Shown piece after piece: positions 11,920 to 25,919 of a stretch of 41,680 nucleotides of DNA. A program made the position numbers and the translations under genes. The stretch comes from Nemertoderma westbladi (lineage: Eukaryota > Xenacoelomorpha > Nemertodermatida > Nemertodermatidae), in assembly GCA_032718475.1 (NCBI GenBank), contig JAUCBJ010001042.1, positions 1-41,680 on the forward strand, written 5' to 3'. The notes below the pieces were generated by a model. That model had not been told where the DNA came from. It did no database searches and saw nothing but the letters and a program-made list of their open reading frames with translations. The first letter of the stretch is position 1. Each line of letters begins with the position of its first letter.

Positions 11920-14900
11920 TTTCTAGTGAGGGAGAGTATTTCTAGTGAGGGAAAGTATTTATAGTGAGGGAAAGTATTTCTAGCGAGGGAAAGTATTTAT
12001 AGTGAGGGAAAGTATTTCAAGCGAGGGAAAGTATTTATAGTGAGGGAAAGTATTTCTAGCGAGGGAAAGTATTTATAGTGAGGGAAAGTATTTCTAGTGA
12101 GGGAGAGTATTTATAGTGAGGGAAAGTATTTATAGTGAGGGAAAGTATTCCTAGTGAGGGAAAATACTTATTGTAAGGGAAAGTATTTATAGTGAGGGAA
12201 AGTATTTCTAGTGAGGGAGAGTATTTATAGTGAGGGAAAGTATTTATAGTGAGGGAAAGTATTCCTAGTGAGGGAAAATACTTATTGTAAGGGAAAGTAT
12301 TTATAGTGAGGGAAAGTATTTCTAGCGAGGGAAAGTATTTATAGTGAGGGAAAGTATTTATAGTGAGGGGAAGTATTTCTAGCGAGGGAAAGTATTTATA
12401 GTGAGGGGAAGTATTTCAAGCGAGGGAAAGTATTTATAGTGAGGGAAAGTATTTATAGTGAGAAAAAGTATTTATAGTGAGAGAATGTATTTCTAGTGAG
12501 GGAAAGTATTTCTTGTGAGGGGAAGTATTTCAAGCGAGGGAAAGTATTTATAGTGAGGGAAAGTATTTCTAGTGAGGGAAAGTATTTATAGTGAGAAAAA
12601 GTATTTATAGTGAGAGAATGTATTTCTAGTGAGGGAAAGTATTTCTTGTGAGGGGAAGTATTTCAAGCGAGGGAAAGTATTTATAGTGAGGGGAAGTATT
12701 TCTAGCGAGGGAAAGTATTTATAGTGAGGGGAAGTATTTCAAGCGAGGGAAAGTATTTATAGTGAGGGAAAGTATTTCAAGCGAGGGAAAGTATTTCTAG
12801 CGAGGGAAAGTATTTCTAGCGAGGGAAAGTATTTATAGTGAGGGAAAGTATTTATAGTGAGAAAAAGTATTTATAGTGAGAGAATGTATTTCTAGTGAGG
12901 GAAAGTATTTCTTGTGAGGGGAAGTATTTCAAGCGAGGGAAAGTATTTATAGTGAGGGAAAGTATTTCTAGTGAGGGAAAGTATTTATAGTGAGGGGAAG
13001 TATTTATAGTGAGGGAAAGTATTTCTAGCGAGGGAAAGTATTTCAAGCGAGGGAAAGTATTTATAGTGAGAAAAAGTATTTATAGTGAGAGAATGTATTT
13101 CTAGTGAGGGAAAGTATTTCTTGTGAGGGGAAGTATTTCAAGCGAGGGAAAGTATTTATAGTGAGGGGAAGTATTTATAGTGAGGGAAAGTATTTCTAAC
13201 GAGGGAAAGTATTTATAGTGAGAAAAAGTATTTATAGTGAGAGAATGTATTTCTAGTGAGGGAAAGTATTTCTTGTGAGGGGAAGTATTTCAAGCGAGGG
13301 AAAGTATTTATAGTGAGGGGAAGTATTTCTAGCGAGGGAAAGTATTTCAAGCGAGGGAAAGTATTTATAGTGAGGGGAAGTATTTATAGTGAGGGAAAGT
13401 ATTTATAGTGAGGGGAAGTATTTATAGTGAGGGAAAGTATTTCTAGCGAGGGAAAGTATTTCAAGCGAGGGAAAGTATTTATAGTGAGGGGAAGTATTTA
13501 TAGTGAGGGAAAGTATTTATAGTGAGGGGAAGTATTTATAGTGAGGGAAAGTATTTCTAGCGAGGGAAAGTATTTCAAGCGAGGGAAAGTATTTATAGTG
13601 AGAAAAAGTATTTATAGTGAGAGAATGTATTTCTAGTGAGGGAAAGTATTTCTTGTGAGGGGAAGTATTTCAAGCGAGGGAAAGTATTTATAGTGAGGGG
13701 AAGTATTTATAGTGAGGGAAAGTATTTCTAACGAGGGAAAGTATTTATAGTGAGGGGAAGTATTTCAAGCGAGGGAAAGTATTTATAGTTTGGGAAAGTA
13801 TTTATAGTGAGGGGAAGTATTTATAGTGAGGGAAAGTATTTATAGTGAGGGGAAGTATTTCTAACGAGGGAAAGTATTTATAGTGAGGGGAAGTATTTCA
13901 AGCGAGGGAAAGTATTTATAGTTTGGGAAAGTATTTATAGTGAGGGGAAGTATTTATAGTGAGGGAAAGTATTTCTAGCGAGGGAAAGTATTTATAGTGA
14001 GGGAGAGTATTTATAGTGAGGGGAAGTATTTCTAGCGAGGGAAAGTATTTATAGTTTGGGAAAGTATTTATAGTGAGGGAAAGTATTTATAGTGAGGGGA
14101 AGTATTTCTAGCGAGGGAAAGTATTTATAGTGAGGGGAAGTATTTCAAGCGAGGGAAAGTATTTCTAGCGAGGGAAAGTATTTATAGTGAGAAAAAGTAT
14201 TTATAGTGAGAAAAAGTATTTATAGTGAGAGAATGTATTTCAAGCGAGGGAAAGTATTTATAGTGAGGGGAAGTATTTCAAGCGAGGGAAAGTATTTATA
14301 GTGAGGGGAAGTATTTATAGTGAGGGAAAGTATTTCTAGCGAGGGAAAGTATTTATAGTGAGGGGAAGTATTTCAAGCGAGGGAAAGTATTTCTAGCGAG
14401 GGAAAGTATTTCTAGTGAGGGAGAGTATTTCTAGTGAGGGAAAGTATTTCTTGTGAGGGGAAGTGAGGGGAAGTATTTCAAGCGAGGGAAAGTATTTATA
14501 GTGAGGGGAAGTATTTATAGTGATGGAAAGTATTTCTAGCGAGGGAAAGTATTTATAGTGAGGGGAAGTATTTCAAGCGAGGGAAAGTATTTATAGTGAG
14601 GGGAAGTATTTATAGTGAGGGAAAGTATTTATAGTGAGGGAAAGTATTTCTAGTGAGGGAAAGTATTTCTAGTGAGGGAAAGTATTTCTAGTGAGGGAGA
14701 GTATTTCTAGTCAGGGGAAGTATTTATAGTGAGAAAAAGTATTTATAGTGAGAGAATGTATTTCAAGCGAGGGAAAGTATTTATAGTGAGGGGAAGTATT
14801 TCAAGCAAGGGAAAGTATTTCTAGCGAGGGAAAGTATTTATAGTGAGAAAAAGTATTTATAGTGAGGGAGAGTATTTCTAGTGAGGGAAAGTATTTCTAG

Positions 14901-14950
14901 CGAGGGGAAGTATTTCAAGCGAGGGAAAGTATTTATAGTGAGGGGAAGTA
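11920..14950 (+). repeat. Higher-order block A, copy 1 (~3.0 kb)
   Basis: This segment of the 19-bp array reappears at about 16190-19250 with the same order of variant units. The offset is 4,266 bp over the first part (12061 matches 16327; 12852-13046 is identical to 17118-17312) and 4,304 bp near the end (14897 matches 19201), so copy 2 has gained two 19-bp units. Boundaries are estimated by eye. Confidence 0.8.
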
Positions 14951-16189
14951 TTTCTTGTGAGGGGAAGTATTTCAAGCGAGGGAAAGTATTTATAGTGAGG
15001 GGAAGTATTTATAGTGAGGGAAAGTATTTCTAACGAGGGAAAGTATTTATAGTGAGAAAAAGTATTTATAGTGAGAGAATGTATTTCTAGTGAGGGAAAG
15101 TATTTCTTGTGAGGGGAAGTATTTCAAGCGAGGGAAAGTATTTATAGTGAGGGGAAGTATTTATAGTGAGGGAAAGTATTTCTAACGAGGGAAAGTATTT
15201 ATAGTGAGAAAAAGTATTTATAGTGAGAGAATGTATTTCTAGTGAGGGAAAGTATTTCTTGTGAGGGGAAGTATTTCAAGCGAGGGAAAGTATTTATAGT
15301 GAGGGGAAGTATTTATAGTGAGGGAAAGTATTTCTAACGAGGGAAAGTATTTATAGTGTGGGGAAGTATTTCAAGCGAGGGAAAGTATTTCTAATGAGGG
15401 AAAGTATTTATAGTGAGGGGAAGTATTTATAGTGAGGGAAAGTATTTATAGTGAGGGGAAGTATTTATAGTGAGGGAAAGTATTTCTAGTGAGGAAAAGT
15501 ATTTATAGTGAGGGAAAGTATTTATAGTGAGGGGAAGTATTTCTAGCGAGGGAAAGTATTTATAGTGAGGGGAAGTATTTCAAGCGAGGGAAAGTATTTA
15601 TAGTGAGGGAAAGTATTTATAGTGAGGGGAAGTATTTCTAGCGAGGGAAAGTATTTATAGTGAGGGGAAGTATTTCAAGCGAGGGAAAGTATTTATAGTG
15701 AGGGAAAGTATTTCTAGTGAGGGAAAGTATTTATAGTGAGGGGAAGTATTTATAGTGAGGGAAAGTATTTCTAGCGAGGGAAAGTATTTATAGTGAGGGA
15801 AAGTATTTATAGTGAGGGGAAGTATTTCTAGCGAGGGAAAGTATTTATAGTGAGAACAAGTATTTATAGTAAGAGAATGTATTTCTAGTGAGGAAAAGTA
15901 TTTCTAGTGAGGGAGAGTATTTCTAGTGAGGGAAAGTATTTATAGTGAGGGAAAGTATTTCTAGCGAGGGAAAGTATTTATAGTGAGGGAAAGTATTTCA
16001 AGCGAGGGAAAGTATTTATAGTGAGGGGAAGTATTTATAGTGAGGGAAAGTATTTCTAGCGAGGGAAAGTATTTATAGTGAGGGAAAGTATTTATAGTGA
16101 GGGGAAGTATTTCTAGCGAGGGAAAGTATTTATAGTGAGAACAAGTATTTATAGTAAGAGAATGTATTTCTAGTGAGGAAAAGTATTTC

Positions 16190-19100
16190 TAGTGAGGGAG
16201 AGTATTTCTAGTGAGGGAAAGTATTTATAGTGAGGGAAAGTATTTCTAGCGAGGGAAAGTATTTATAGTGAGGGAAAGTATTTCAAGCGAGGGAAAGTAT
16301 TTATAGTGAGGGAAAGTATTTCTAGCGAGGGAAAGTATTTATAGTGAGGGAAAGTATTTCTAGTGAGGGAGAGTATTTATAGTGAGGGAAAGTATTTATA
16401 GTGAGGGAAAGTATTCCTAGTGAGGGAAAATACTTATTGTAAGGGAAAGTATTTATAGTGAGGGAAAGTATTTCTAGTGAGGGAGAGTATTTATAGTGAG
16501 GGAAAGTATTTATAGTGAGGGAAAGTATTCCTAGTGAGGGAAAATACTTATTGTAAGGGAAAGTATTTATAGTGAGGGAAAGTATTTCTAGCGAGGGAAA
16601 GTATTTATAGTGAGGGAAAGTATTTATAGTGAGGGGAAGTATTTCTAGCGAGGGAAAGTATTTATAGTGAGGGGAAGTATTTCAAGCGAGGGAAAGTATT
16701 TATAGTGAGGGAAAGTATTTATAGTGAGAAAAAGTATTTATAGTGAGAGAATGTATTTCTAGTGAGGGAAAGTATTTCTTGTGAGGGGAAGTATTTCAAG
16801 CGAGGGAAAGTATTTATAGTGAGGGAAAGTATTTCTAGTGAGGGAAAGTATTTATAGTGAGAAAAAGTATTTATAGTGAGAGAATGTATTTCTAGTGAGG
16901 GAAAGTATTTCTTGTGAGGGGAAGTATTTCAAGCGAGGGAAAGTATTTATAGTGAGGGGAAGTATTTCTAGCGAGGGAAAGTATTTATAGTGAGGGGAAG
17001 TATTTCAAGCGAGGGAAAGTATTTATAGTGAGGGAAAGTATTTCAAGCGAGGGAAAGTATTTCTAGCGAGGGAAAGTATTTCTAGCGAGGGAAAGTATTT
17101 ATAGTGAGGGAAAGTATTTATAGTGAGAAAAAGTATTTATAGTGAGAGAATGTATTTCTAGTGAGGGAAAGTATTTCTTGTGAGGGGAAGTATTTCAAGC
17201 GAGGGAAAGTATTTATAGTGAGGGAAAGTATTTCTAGTGAGGGAAAGTATTTATAGTGAGGGGAAGTATTTATAGTGAGGGAAAGTATTTCTAGCGAGGG
17301 AAAGTATTTCAAGCGAGGGAAAGTATTTATAGTGAGAAAAAGTATTTATAGTGAGAGAATGTATTTCTAGTGAGGGAAAGTATTTCTTGTGAGGGGAAGT
17401 ATTTCAAGCGAGGGAAAGTATTTATAGTGAGGGGAAGTATTTATAGTGAGGGAAAGTATTTCTAACGAGGGAAAGTATTTATAGTGAGAAAAAGTATTTA
17501 TAGTGAGAGAATGTATTTCTAGTGAGGGAAAGTATTTCTTGTGAGGGGAAGTATTTCAAGCGAGGGAAAGTATTTATAGTGAGGGGAAGTATTTCTAGCG
17601 AGGGAAAGTATTTCAAGCGAGGGAAAGTATTTATAGTGAGGGGAAGTATTTATAGTGAGGGAAAGTATTTATAGTGAGGGGAAGTATTTATAGTGAGGGA
17701 AAGTATTTCTAGCGAGGGAAAGTATTTCAAGCGAGGGAAAGTATTTATAGTGAGGGGAAGTATTTATAGTGAGGGAAAGTATTTATAGTGAGGGGAAGTA
17801 TTTATAGTGAGGGAAAGTATTTCTAGCGAGGGAAAGTATTTCAAGCGAGGGAAAGTATTTATAGTGAGAAAAAGTATTTATAGTGAGAGAATGTATTTCT
17901 AGTGAGGGAAAGTATTTCTTGTGAGGGGAAGTATTTCAAGCGAGGGAAAGTATTTATAGTGAGGGGAAGTATTTATAGTGAGGGAAAGTATTTCTAACGA
18001 GGGAAAGTATTTATAGTGAGGGGAAGTATTTCAAGCGAGGGAAAGTATTTATAGTTTGGGAAAGTATTTATAGTGAGGGGAAGTATTTATAGTGAGGGAA
18101 AGTATTTATAGTGAGGGGAAGTATTTCTAACGAGGGAAAGTATTTATAGTGAGGGGAAGTATTTCAAGCGAGGGAAAGTATTTATAGTTTGGGAAAGTAT
18201 TTATAGTGAGGGGAAGTATTTATAGTGAGGGAAAGTATTTATAGTGAGGGGAAGTATTTATAGTGAGGGAAAGTATTTCTAGCGAGGGAAAGTATTTATA
18301 GTGAGGGAGAGTATTTATAGTGAGGGGAAGTATTTCTAGCGAGGGAAAGTATTTATAGTTTGGGAAAGTATTTATAGTGAGGGAAAGTATTTATAGTGAG
18401 GGGAAGTATTTCTAGCGAGGGAAAGTATTTATAGTGAGGGGAAGTATTTCAAGCGAGGGAAAGTATTTCTAGCGAGGGAAAGTATTTATAGTGAGAAAAA
18501 GTATTTATAGTGAGAAAAAGTATTTATAGTGAGAGAATGTATTTCAAGCGAGGGAAAGTATTTATAGTGAGGGGAAGTATTTCAAGCGAGGGAAAGTATT
18601 TATAGTGAGGGGAAGTATTTATAGTGAGGGAAAGTATTTCTAGCGAGGGAAAGTATTTATAGTGAGGGGAAGTATTTCAAGCGAGGGAAAGTATTTCTAG
18701 CGAGGGAAAGTATTTCTAGTGAGGGAGAGTATTTCTAGTGAGGGAAAGTATTTCTTGTGAGGGGAAGTGAGGGGAAGTATTTCAAGCGAGGGAAAGTATT
18801 TATAGTGAGGGGAAGTATTTATAGTGATGGAAAGTATTTCTAGCGAGGGAAAGTATTTATAGTGAGGGGAAGTATTTCAAGCGAGGGAAAGTATTTATAG
18901 TGAGGGGAAGTATTTATAGTGAGGGAAAGTATTTATAGTGAGGGAAAGTATTTCTAGTGAGGGAAAGTATTTCTAGTGAGGGAAAGTATTTCTAGTGAGG
19001 GAGAGTATTTCTAGTCAGGGGAAGTATTTATAGTGAGAAAAAGTATTTATAGTGAGAGAATGTATTTCAAGCGAGGGAAAGTATTTATAGTGAGGGGAAG

Positions 19101-19250
19101 TATTTCAAGCAAGGGAAAGTATTTCTAGCGAGGGAAAGTATTTATAGTGAGAAAAAGTATTTATAGTGAGGGAGAGTATTTCTAGTGAGGGAAAGTATTT
19201 CTAGCGAGGGGAAGTATTTCAAGCGAGGGAAAGTATTTATAGTGAGGGGA
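16190..19250 (+). repeat. Higher-order block A, copy 2 (~3.06 kb)
   Basis: Same order of variant units as 11920-14950, including the odd truncated unit GTGAGGGGAAGTGAGGGG (near 14455 and near 18760) and the TTTGGG variants. About 1.2 kb of other array sequence separates the two copies. Confidence 0.8.
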
Positions 19251-21430
19251 AGTATTTATAGTGAGAGAATGTATTTCTAGTGAGGGAAAGTATTTATAGT
19301 GAGGGGAAGTATTTATAGTGAGAGAATGTATTTCTAGTGAGGGAAAGTATTTATAGTGAGGGGAAGTATTTATAGTGAGAGAATGTATTTCTAGTGAGGG
19401 AAAGTATTTATAGTGAGGGGAAGTATTTATAGTGAGAGAATGTATTTCTAGTGAGGGAAAGTATTTATAGTGAGGGGAAGTATTTCAAGCGAGGGAAAGT
19501 ATTTATAGTGAGGGGAAGTATTTATAGTGAGGGAAAGTATTTCTAGCGAGGGAAAGTATTTCAAGCGAGTGAAAGTATTTCTAGCGAGGGAAAGTATTTA
19601 TAGTGAGGGGAAGTATTTCAAGCGAGGGAAAGTATTTCTAGCGAGGGAAAGTATTTATAGTGAGAAAAAGTATTTATAGTGAGGGAAAGTATTTATAGTG
19701 AGAAAAAGTATTTATAGTGAGAGAATGTATTTCTAGTGAGGGAAAGTATTTATAGTGAGGGGAAGTATTTCAAGCGAGGGAAAGTATTTATAGTGAGGGG
19801 AAGTATTTATAGTGAGGGAAAGTATTTCTAGCGAGGGAAAGTATTTATAGTGAGGGGAAGTATTTCAAGCGAGGGAAAGTATTTCTAGCGAGGGAAAGTA
19901 TTTATAGTGAGGGGAAGTATTTCAAGCGAGGGAAAGTATTTATAGTGAGAAAAAGTATTTATAGTGAGAGAAAGTATTTCAAGCGAGGGAAAGTATTTCT
20001 AGCGAGGGAAAGTATTTATAGTGAGAAAAAGTATTTATAGTGAGAGAATGTATTTCTAGTGAGGGAAAGTATTTATAGTGAGGGGAAGTATTTCAAGCGA
20101 GGGAAAGTATTTATAGTGAGGGGAAGTATTTATAGTGAGGGAAAGTATTTCTAGCGAGGGAAAGTATTTCTAGTGAGGGGAAGTATTTCAAGCGAGGGAA
20201 AGTATTTCTAGCGAGGGAAAGTATTTATAGTGAGAGAAAGTATTTCTAGCGAGGGAAAGTATTTCTTGTGAGGGGAAGTATTTCTAGTGAGGGAAAGTAT
20301 TTCTAGCGAGGGAAAGTATTTATAGTGAGGGGAAGTATTTCAAGCGAGGGAAAGTATTTATAGTTTGGGAAAGTATTTATAGTGAGGGAAAGTATTTATA
20401 GTGAGGGGAAGTATTTATAGTGAGGGAAAGTATTTATAGTGAGGGGAAGTATTTATAGTGAGGGAAAGTATTTCTAGTGAGGGAAAGTATTTCTAGCGAG
20501 GGAAAGTATTTATAGTGAGGGGAAGTATTTCTAGCGAGGGAAAGTATTTATAGTGAGGGGAAGTATTTCAAGCGAGGGAAAGTATTTATAGTGAGAAAAA
20601 GTATTTATAGTGAGAGAATGTATTTCTAGTGAGGGAAAGTATTTATAGTGAGGGGAAGTATTTCAAGCGAGGGAAAGTATTTATAGTGAGGGGAAGTATT
20701 TATAGTGAGGGAAAGTATTTCTAGCGAGGGAAAGTATTTATAGTGAGAAAAAGTATTTATAGTGAGAGAATGTATTTCTAGTGAGGGAAAGTATTTATAG
20801 TGAGGGAAAGTATTTCTAGCGAGGGAAAGTATTTATAGTGAGGGAAAGTATTTCTAGTGAGGGAAAGTATTTCTAGTGAGGGAGAGTATTTCTAGTCAGG
20901 GGAAGTATTTATAGTGAGAAAAAGTATTTATAGTGAGAGAATGTATTTCTAGTGAGGGAAAGTATTTCTTGTGAGGGGAAGTATTTCTAGTGAGGGAAAG
21001 TATTCCTAGTGAGGGAAAGTATTTCTAGTGAGGGAGAGTATTTCTAGTCAGGGGAAGTATTTATAGTGATGGAAAGTATTTCTAGCGAGGGAAAGTATTT
21101 ATAGTGAGGTAAAGTATTCGTAGTGAGGTAAAGTATTCGTAGTGAGGAAAAATACTTCTTGTGAGGGAAAGTATTTATAGTGAGGGGAAGTATTTCAAGC
21201 GAGGGAAAGTATTTATAGTGAGGGGAAGTATTTATAGTGAGGGAAAGTATTTCTAGTGAGGGAAAGTATTTCTAGTGAGGGAGAGTATTTATAGTGAGGG
21301 AAAGTATTTCTAGTGAGGGAAAGTATTTCTAGTGAGGGGAAGTATTTCTAGTGAGGGAGAGTATTTCTAGTCAGGGGAAGTATTTATAGTGAGAAAAAGT
21401 ATTTATAGTGAGAGAATGTATTTCTAGTGA
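18999..21430 (+). repeat. Higher-order block B, copy 1 (2,432 bp)
   Basis: The block is repeated immediately downstream at an offset of 2,432 bp (exactly 128 x 19). Markers: 19001 matches 21433, 19201 matches 21633, and 20880 matches 23312. It includes a run of four alternating AGAGAATG / AGGGGAAG unit groups present in both copies. Its left end overlaps the end of block A copy 2. Confidence 0.85.
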
Positions 21431-23863
21431 GGGAGAGTATTTCTAGTCAGGGGAAGTATTTATAGTGAGAAAAAGTATTTATAGTGAGAGAATGTATTTC
21501 AAGCGAGGGAAAGTATTTATAGTGAGGGGAAGTATTTCAAGCAAGGGAAAGTATTTCTAGCGAGGGAAAGTATTTATAGTGAGAAAAAGTATTTATAGTG
21601 AGGGAGAGTATTTCTAGTGAGGGAAAGTATTTCTAGCGAGGGGAAGTATTTCAAGCGAGGGAAAGTATTTATAGTGAGGGGAAGTATTTATAGTGAGAGA
21701 ATGTATTTCTAGTGAGGGAAAGTATTTATAGTGAGGGGAAGTATTTATAGTGAGAGAATGTATTTCTAGTGAGGGAAAGTATTTATAGTGAGGGGAAGTA
21801 TTTATAGTGAGAGAATGTATTTCTAGTGAGGGAAAGTATTTATAGTGAGGGGAAGTATTTATAGTGAGAGAATGTATTTCTAGTGAGGGAAAGTATTTAT
21901 AGTGAGGGGAAGTATTTCAAGCGAGGGAAAGTATTTATAGTGAGGGGAAGTATTTATAGTGAGGGAAAGTATTTCTAGCGAGGGAAAGTATTTCAAGCGA
22001 GTGAAAGTATTTCTAGCGAGGGAAAGTATTTATAGTGAGGGGAAGTATTTCAAGCGAGGGAAAGTATTTCTAGCGAGGGAAAGTATTTATAGTGAGAAAA
22101 AGTATTTATAGTGAGGGAAAGTATTTATAGTGAGAAAAAGTATTTATAGTGAGAGAATGTATTTCTAGTGAGGGAAAGTATTTATAGTGAGGGGAAGTAT
22201 TTCAAGCGAGGGAAAGTATTTATAGTGAGGGGAAGTATTTATAGTGAGGGAAAGTATTTCTAGCGAGGGAAAGTATTTATAGTGAGGGGAAGTATTTCAA
22301 GCGAGGGAAAGTATTTCTAGCGAGGGAAAGTATTTATAGTGAGGGGAAGTATTTCAAGCGAGGGAAAGTATTTATAGTGAGAAAAAGTATTTATAGTGAG
22401 AGAAAGTATTTCAAGCGAGGGAAAGTATTTCTAGCGAGGGAAAGTATTTATAGTGAGAAAAAGTATTTATAGTGAGAGAATGTATTTCTAGTGAGGGAAA
22501 GTATTTATAGTGAGGGGAAGTATTTCAAGCGAGGGAAAGTATTTATAGTGAGGGGAAGTATTTATAGTGAGGGAAAGTATTTCTAGCGAGGGAAAGTATT
22601 TCTAGTGAGGGGAAGTATTTCAAGCGAGGGAAAGTATTTCTAGCGAGGGAAAGTATTTATAGTGAGAGAAAGTATTTCTAGCGAGGGAAAGTATTTCTTG
22701 TGAGGGGAAGTATTTCTAGTGAGGGAAAGTATTTCTAGCGAGGGAAAGTATTTATAGTGAGGGGAAGTATTTCAAGCGAGGGAAAGTATTTATAGTTTGG
22801 GAAAGTATTTATAGTGAGGGAAAGTATTTATAGTGAGGGGAAGTATTTATAGTGAGGGAAAGTATTTATAGTGAGGGGAAGTATTTATAGTGAGGGAAAG
22901 TATTTCTAGTGAGGGAAAGTATTTCTAGCGAGGGAAAGTATTTATAGTGAGGGGAAGTATTTCTAGCGAGGGAAAGTATTTATAGTGAGGGGAAGTATTT
23001 CAAGCGAGGGAAAGTATTTATAGTGAGAAAAAGTATTTATAGTGAGAGAATGTATTTCTAGTGAGGGAAAGTATTTATAGTGAGGGGAAGTATTTCAAGC
23101 GAGGGAAAGTATTTATAGTGAGGGGAAGTATTTATAGTGAGGGAAAGTATTTCTAGCGAGGGAAAGTATTTATAGTGAGAAAAAGTATTTATAGTGAGAG
23201 AATGTATTTCTAGTGAGGGAAAGTATTTATAGTGAGGGAAAGTATTTCTAGCGAGGGAAAGTATTTATAGTGAGGGAAAGTATTTCTAGTGAGGGAAAGT
23301 ATTTCTAGTGAGGGAGAGTATTTCTAGTCAGGGGAAGTATTTATAGTGAGAAAAAGTATTTATAGTGAGAGAATGTATTTCTAGTGAGGGAAAGTATTTC
23401 TTGTGAGGGGAAGTATTTCTAGTGAGGGAAAGTATTCCTAGTGAGGGAAAGTATTTCTAGTGAGGGAGAGTATTTCTAGTCAGGGGAAGTATTTATAGTG
23501 ATGGAAAGTATTTCTAGCGAGGGAAAGTATTTATAGTGAGGTAAAGTATTCGTAGTGAGGTAAAGTATTCGTAGTGAGGAAAAATACTTCTTGTGAGGGA
23601 AAGTATTTATAGTGAGGGGAAGTATTTCAAGCGAGGGAAAGTATTTATAGTGAGGGGAAGTATTTATAGTGAGGGAAAGTATTTCTAGTGAGGGAAAGTA
23701 TTTCTAGTGAGGGAGAGTATTTATAGTGAGGGAAAGTATTTCTAGTGAGGGAAAGTATTTCTAGTGAGGGGAAGTATTTCTAGTGAGGGAGAGTATTTCT
23801 AGTCAGGGGAAGTATTTATAGTGAGAAAAAGTATTTATAGTGAGAGAATGTATTTCTAGTGAG
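21431..23863 (+). repeat. Higher-order block B, copy 2 (2,432 bp)
   Basis: Tandem second copy of 18999-21430. Identity ends near 21430/23862, where one copy continues with GAGGGAGAG and the other with GAGGGAAAG followed by a TTTCTTG unit. Confidence 0.85.
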
Positions 23864-25919
23864 GGAAAGTATTTCTTGTGAGGGGAAGTATTTCTAGTGA
23901 GGGAAAGTATTCCTAGTGAGGGAAAGTATTTCTAGTGAGGGAGAGTATTTCTAGTGAGGGAAAGTATTTATAGTGAGAGAATGTATTTCTAGTGAGGGGT
24001 AGTGAGGGGAAGTATTTATAGTGAGAGAAAGTATTTATAGTGAGGGAAAGTATTTATAGTGAGAAAAAGTATTTATAGTGAGAAAAAGTATTTATAGTGA
24101 GGGAAAGTATTTATAGTGAGAGAATGTATTTCTAGTGAGGGGTAGTGAGGGGAAGTATTTATAGTGAGAGAATGTATTTCTAGTGAGGGGAAGTATTTCT
24201 AGCGAGGGAAAGTATTTATAGTGAGAAAAAGTATTTATAGTGAGAGAATGTATTTCTAGTGAGGGGAAGTATTTCTAGCGAGGGAAAGTATTTATAGTGA
24301 GAAAAAGTATTTATAGTGAGAGAATGTATTTCTAGTGAGGGGAAGTATTTCTAACGAGGGAAAGTATTTATAGTGAGGGGAAGTATTTCAAGCGAGGGAA
24401 AGTATTTATAGTGAGGGGAAGTATTTATAGTGAGGGAAAGTATTTCTAGTGAGGGAAAGTATTTCTAGTGAGGGAGAGTATTTCTAGTCAGGGGAAGTAT
24501 TTATAGTGAGAAAAAGTATTTATAGTGAGAGAATGTATTTCTAGTGAGGGAAAGTATTTCTTGTGAGGGGAAGTATTTCTAGTGAGGGAAAGTATTCCTA
24601 GTGAGGGAAAGTATTTCTAGTGAGGGAGAGTATTTCTAGTGAGGGAAAGTATTTATAGTGAGAGAATGTATTTCTAGTGAGGGGTAGTGAGGGGAAGTAT
24701 TTATAGTGAGAAAAAGTATTTATAGTGAGAGAATGTATTTCTAGTGAGGGAAAGTATTTCTTGTGAGGGGAAGTATTTCTAGTGAGGGAAAGTATTCCTA
24801 GTGAGGGAAAGTATTTCTAGTGAGGGAGAGTATTTCTAGTGAGGGAAAGTATTTATAGTGAGAGAATGTATTTCTAGTGAGGGGTAGTGAGGGGAAGTAT
24901 TTATAGTGAGAGAATGTATTTCTAGTGAGGGGAAGTATTTATAGTGAGGGGAAGTATTTATAGTGAGAGAATGTATTTCTAGTGAGGGGAAGTATTTCTA
25001 GCGAGGGAAAGTATTTATAGTGAGAAAAAGTATTTATAGTGAGAGAATGTATTTCTAGTGAGGGGAAGTATTTCTAGCGAGGGAAAGTATTTATAGTGAG
25101 AAAAAGTATTTATAGTGAGAGAATGTATTTCTAGTGAGGAAAAGTATTTCTTGTGAGGGGACGTATTTCTAGTGAGGGAAAGTATTTCTAGTGAGGGAAA
25201 GTATTCCTAGTGAGGGAAAATACTTTTTGTGAGGGAAAGTATTTCTAATGAGGGGAAATATTTTTTGTGAGAGAAAGTATTTCAAGTGAGGGGGAAGTAT
25301 TTCTAGTGAGGGGAAGTATTTCTAGTGAGGGGAAAGTATTTCTAGTGAGGGAAAGTATTTATAGCGAGGGAAAGTAGTTCTAGTGAGGTAAAGTATTCCT
25401 AGTGAGCTGTAAAGCATTCCTATTGAGGGAAAGTATTCCTTGTGAGGGAAGGTATTTCTAGTGAGGGAAAGTATTCGTAGTGAGGTAAAGTATTCCTAGT
25501 GAGGGAAAATACATTTGTGAGGAAAAGTATTCCTAGTGAGGGAAAATATTTTTTGTGAGAGAAAGTATTTCAAGTGAGGGGGAAGTATTTCTAGTGAGGG
25601 GAAGTATTTCTAGTGAGGGGAAAGTATTTCTAGTGAGGGAAAGTATTTATAGCGAGGGAAAGTAGTTCTAGTGAGGTAAAGTATTCCTAGTGAGCTGTAA
25701 AGCATTCCTATTGAGGGAAAGTATTCCTTGTGAGGGAAGGTATTTCTAGTGAGGGAAAGTATTCGTAGTGAGGTAAAGTATTCCTAGTGAGGGAAAATAC
25801 CTTTGTGAGGGAAAGTATTCCTAGTGAGGGAAAATACATTTTGTGAGAGAAAGTATTTCAAGTGAGGGGGAAGTATTTCTAGTGAGGGGAAGTATTTCTA
25901 GTGAGAGGAAAGTATTTCT

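Noticed and set aside
12852-13046. Minus-strand open frame (KYFPSLEILSLT-type repeats), identical to one at 17118-17312
   Set aside because: Produced by translating the 19-bp array in rotating frames; the unit yields TAA or TAG in some phases, and only chance variant order keeps it open. The identity reflects block duplication, not a protein family.
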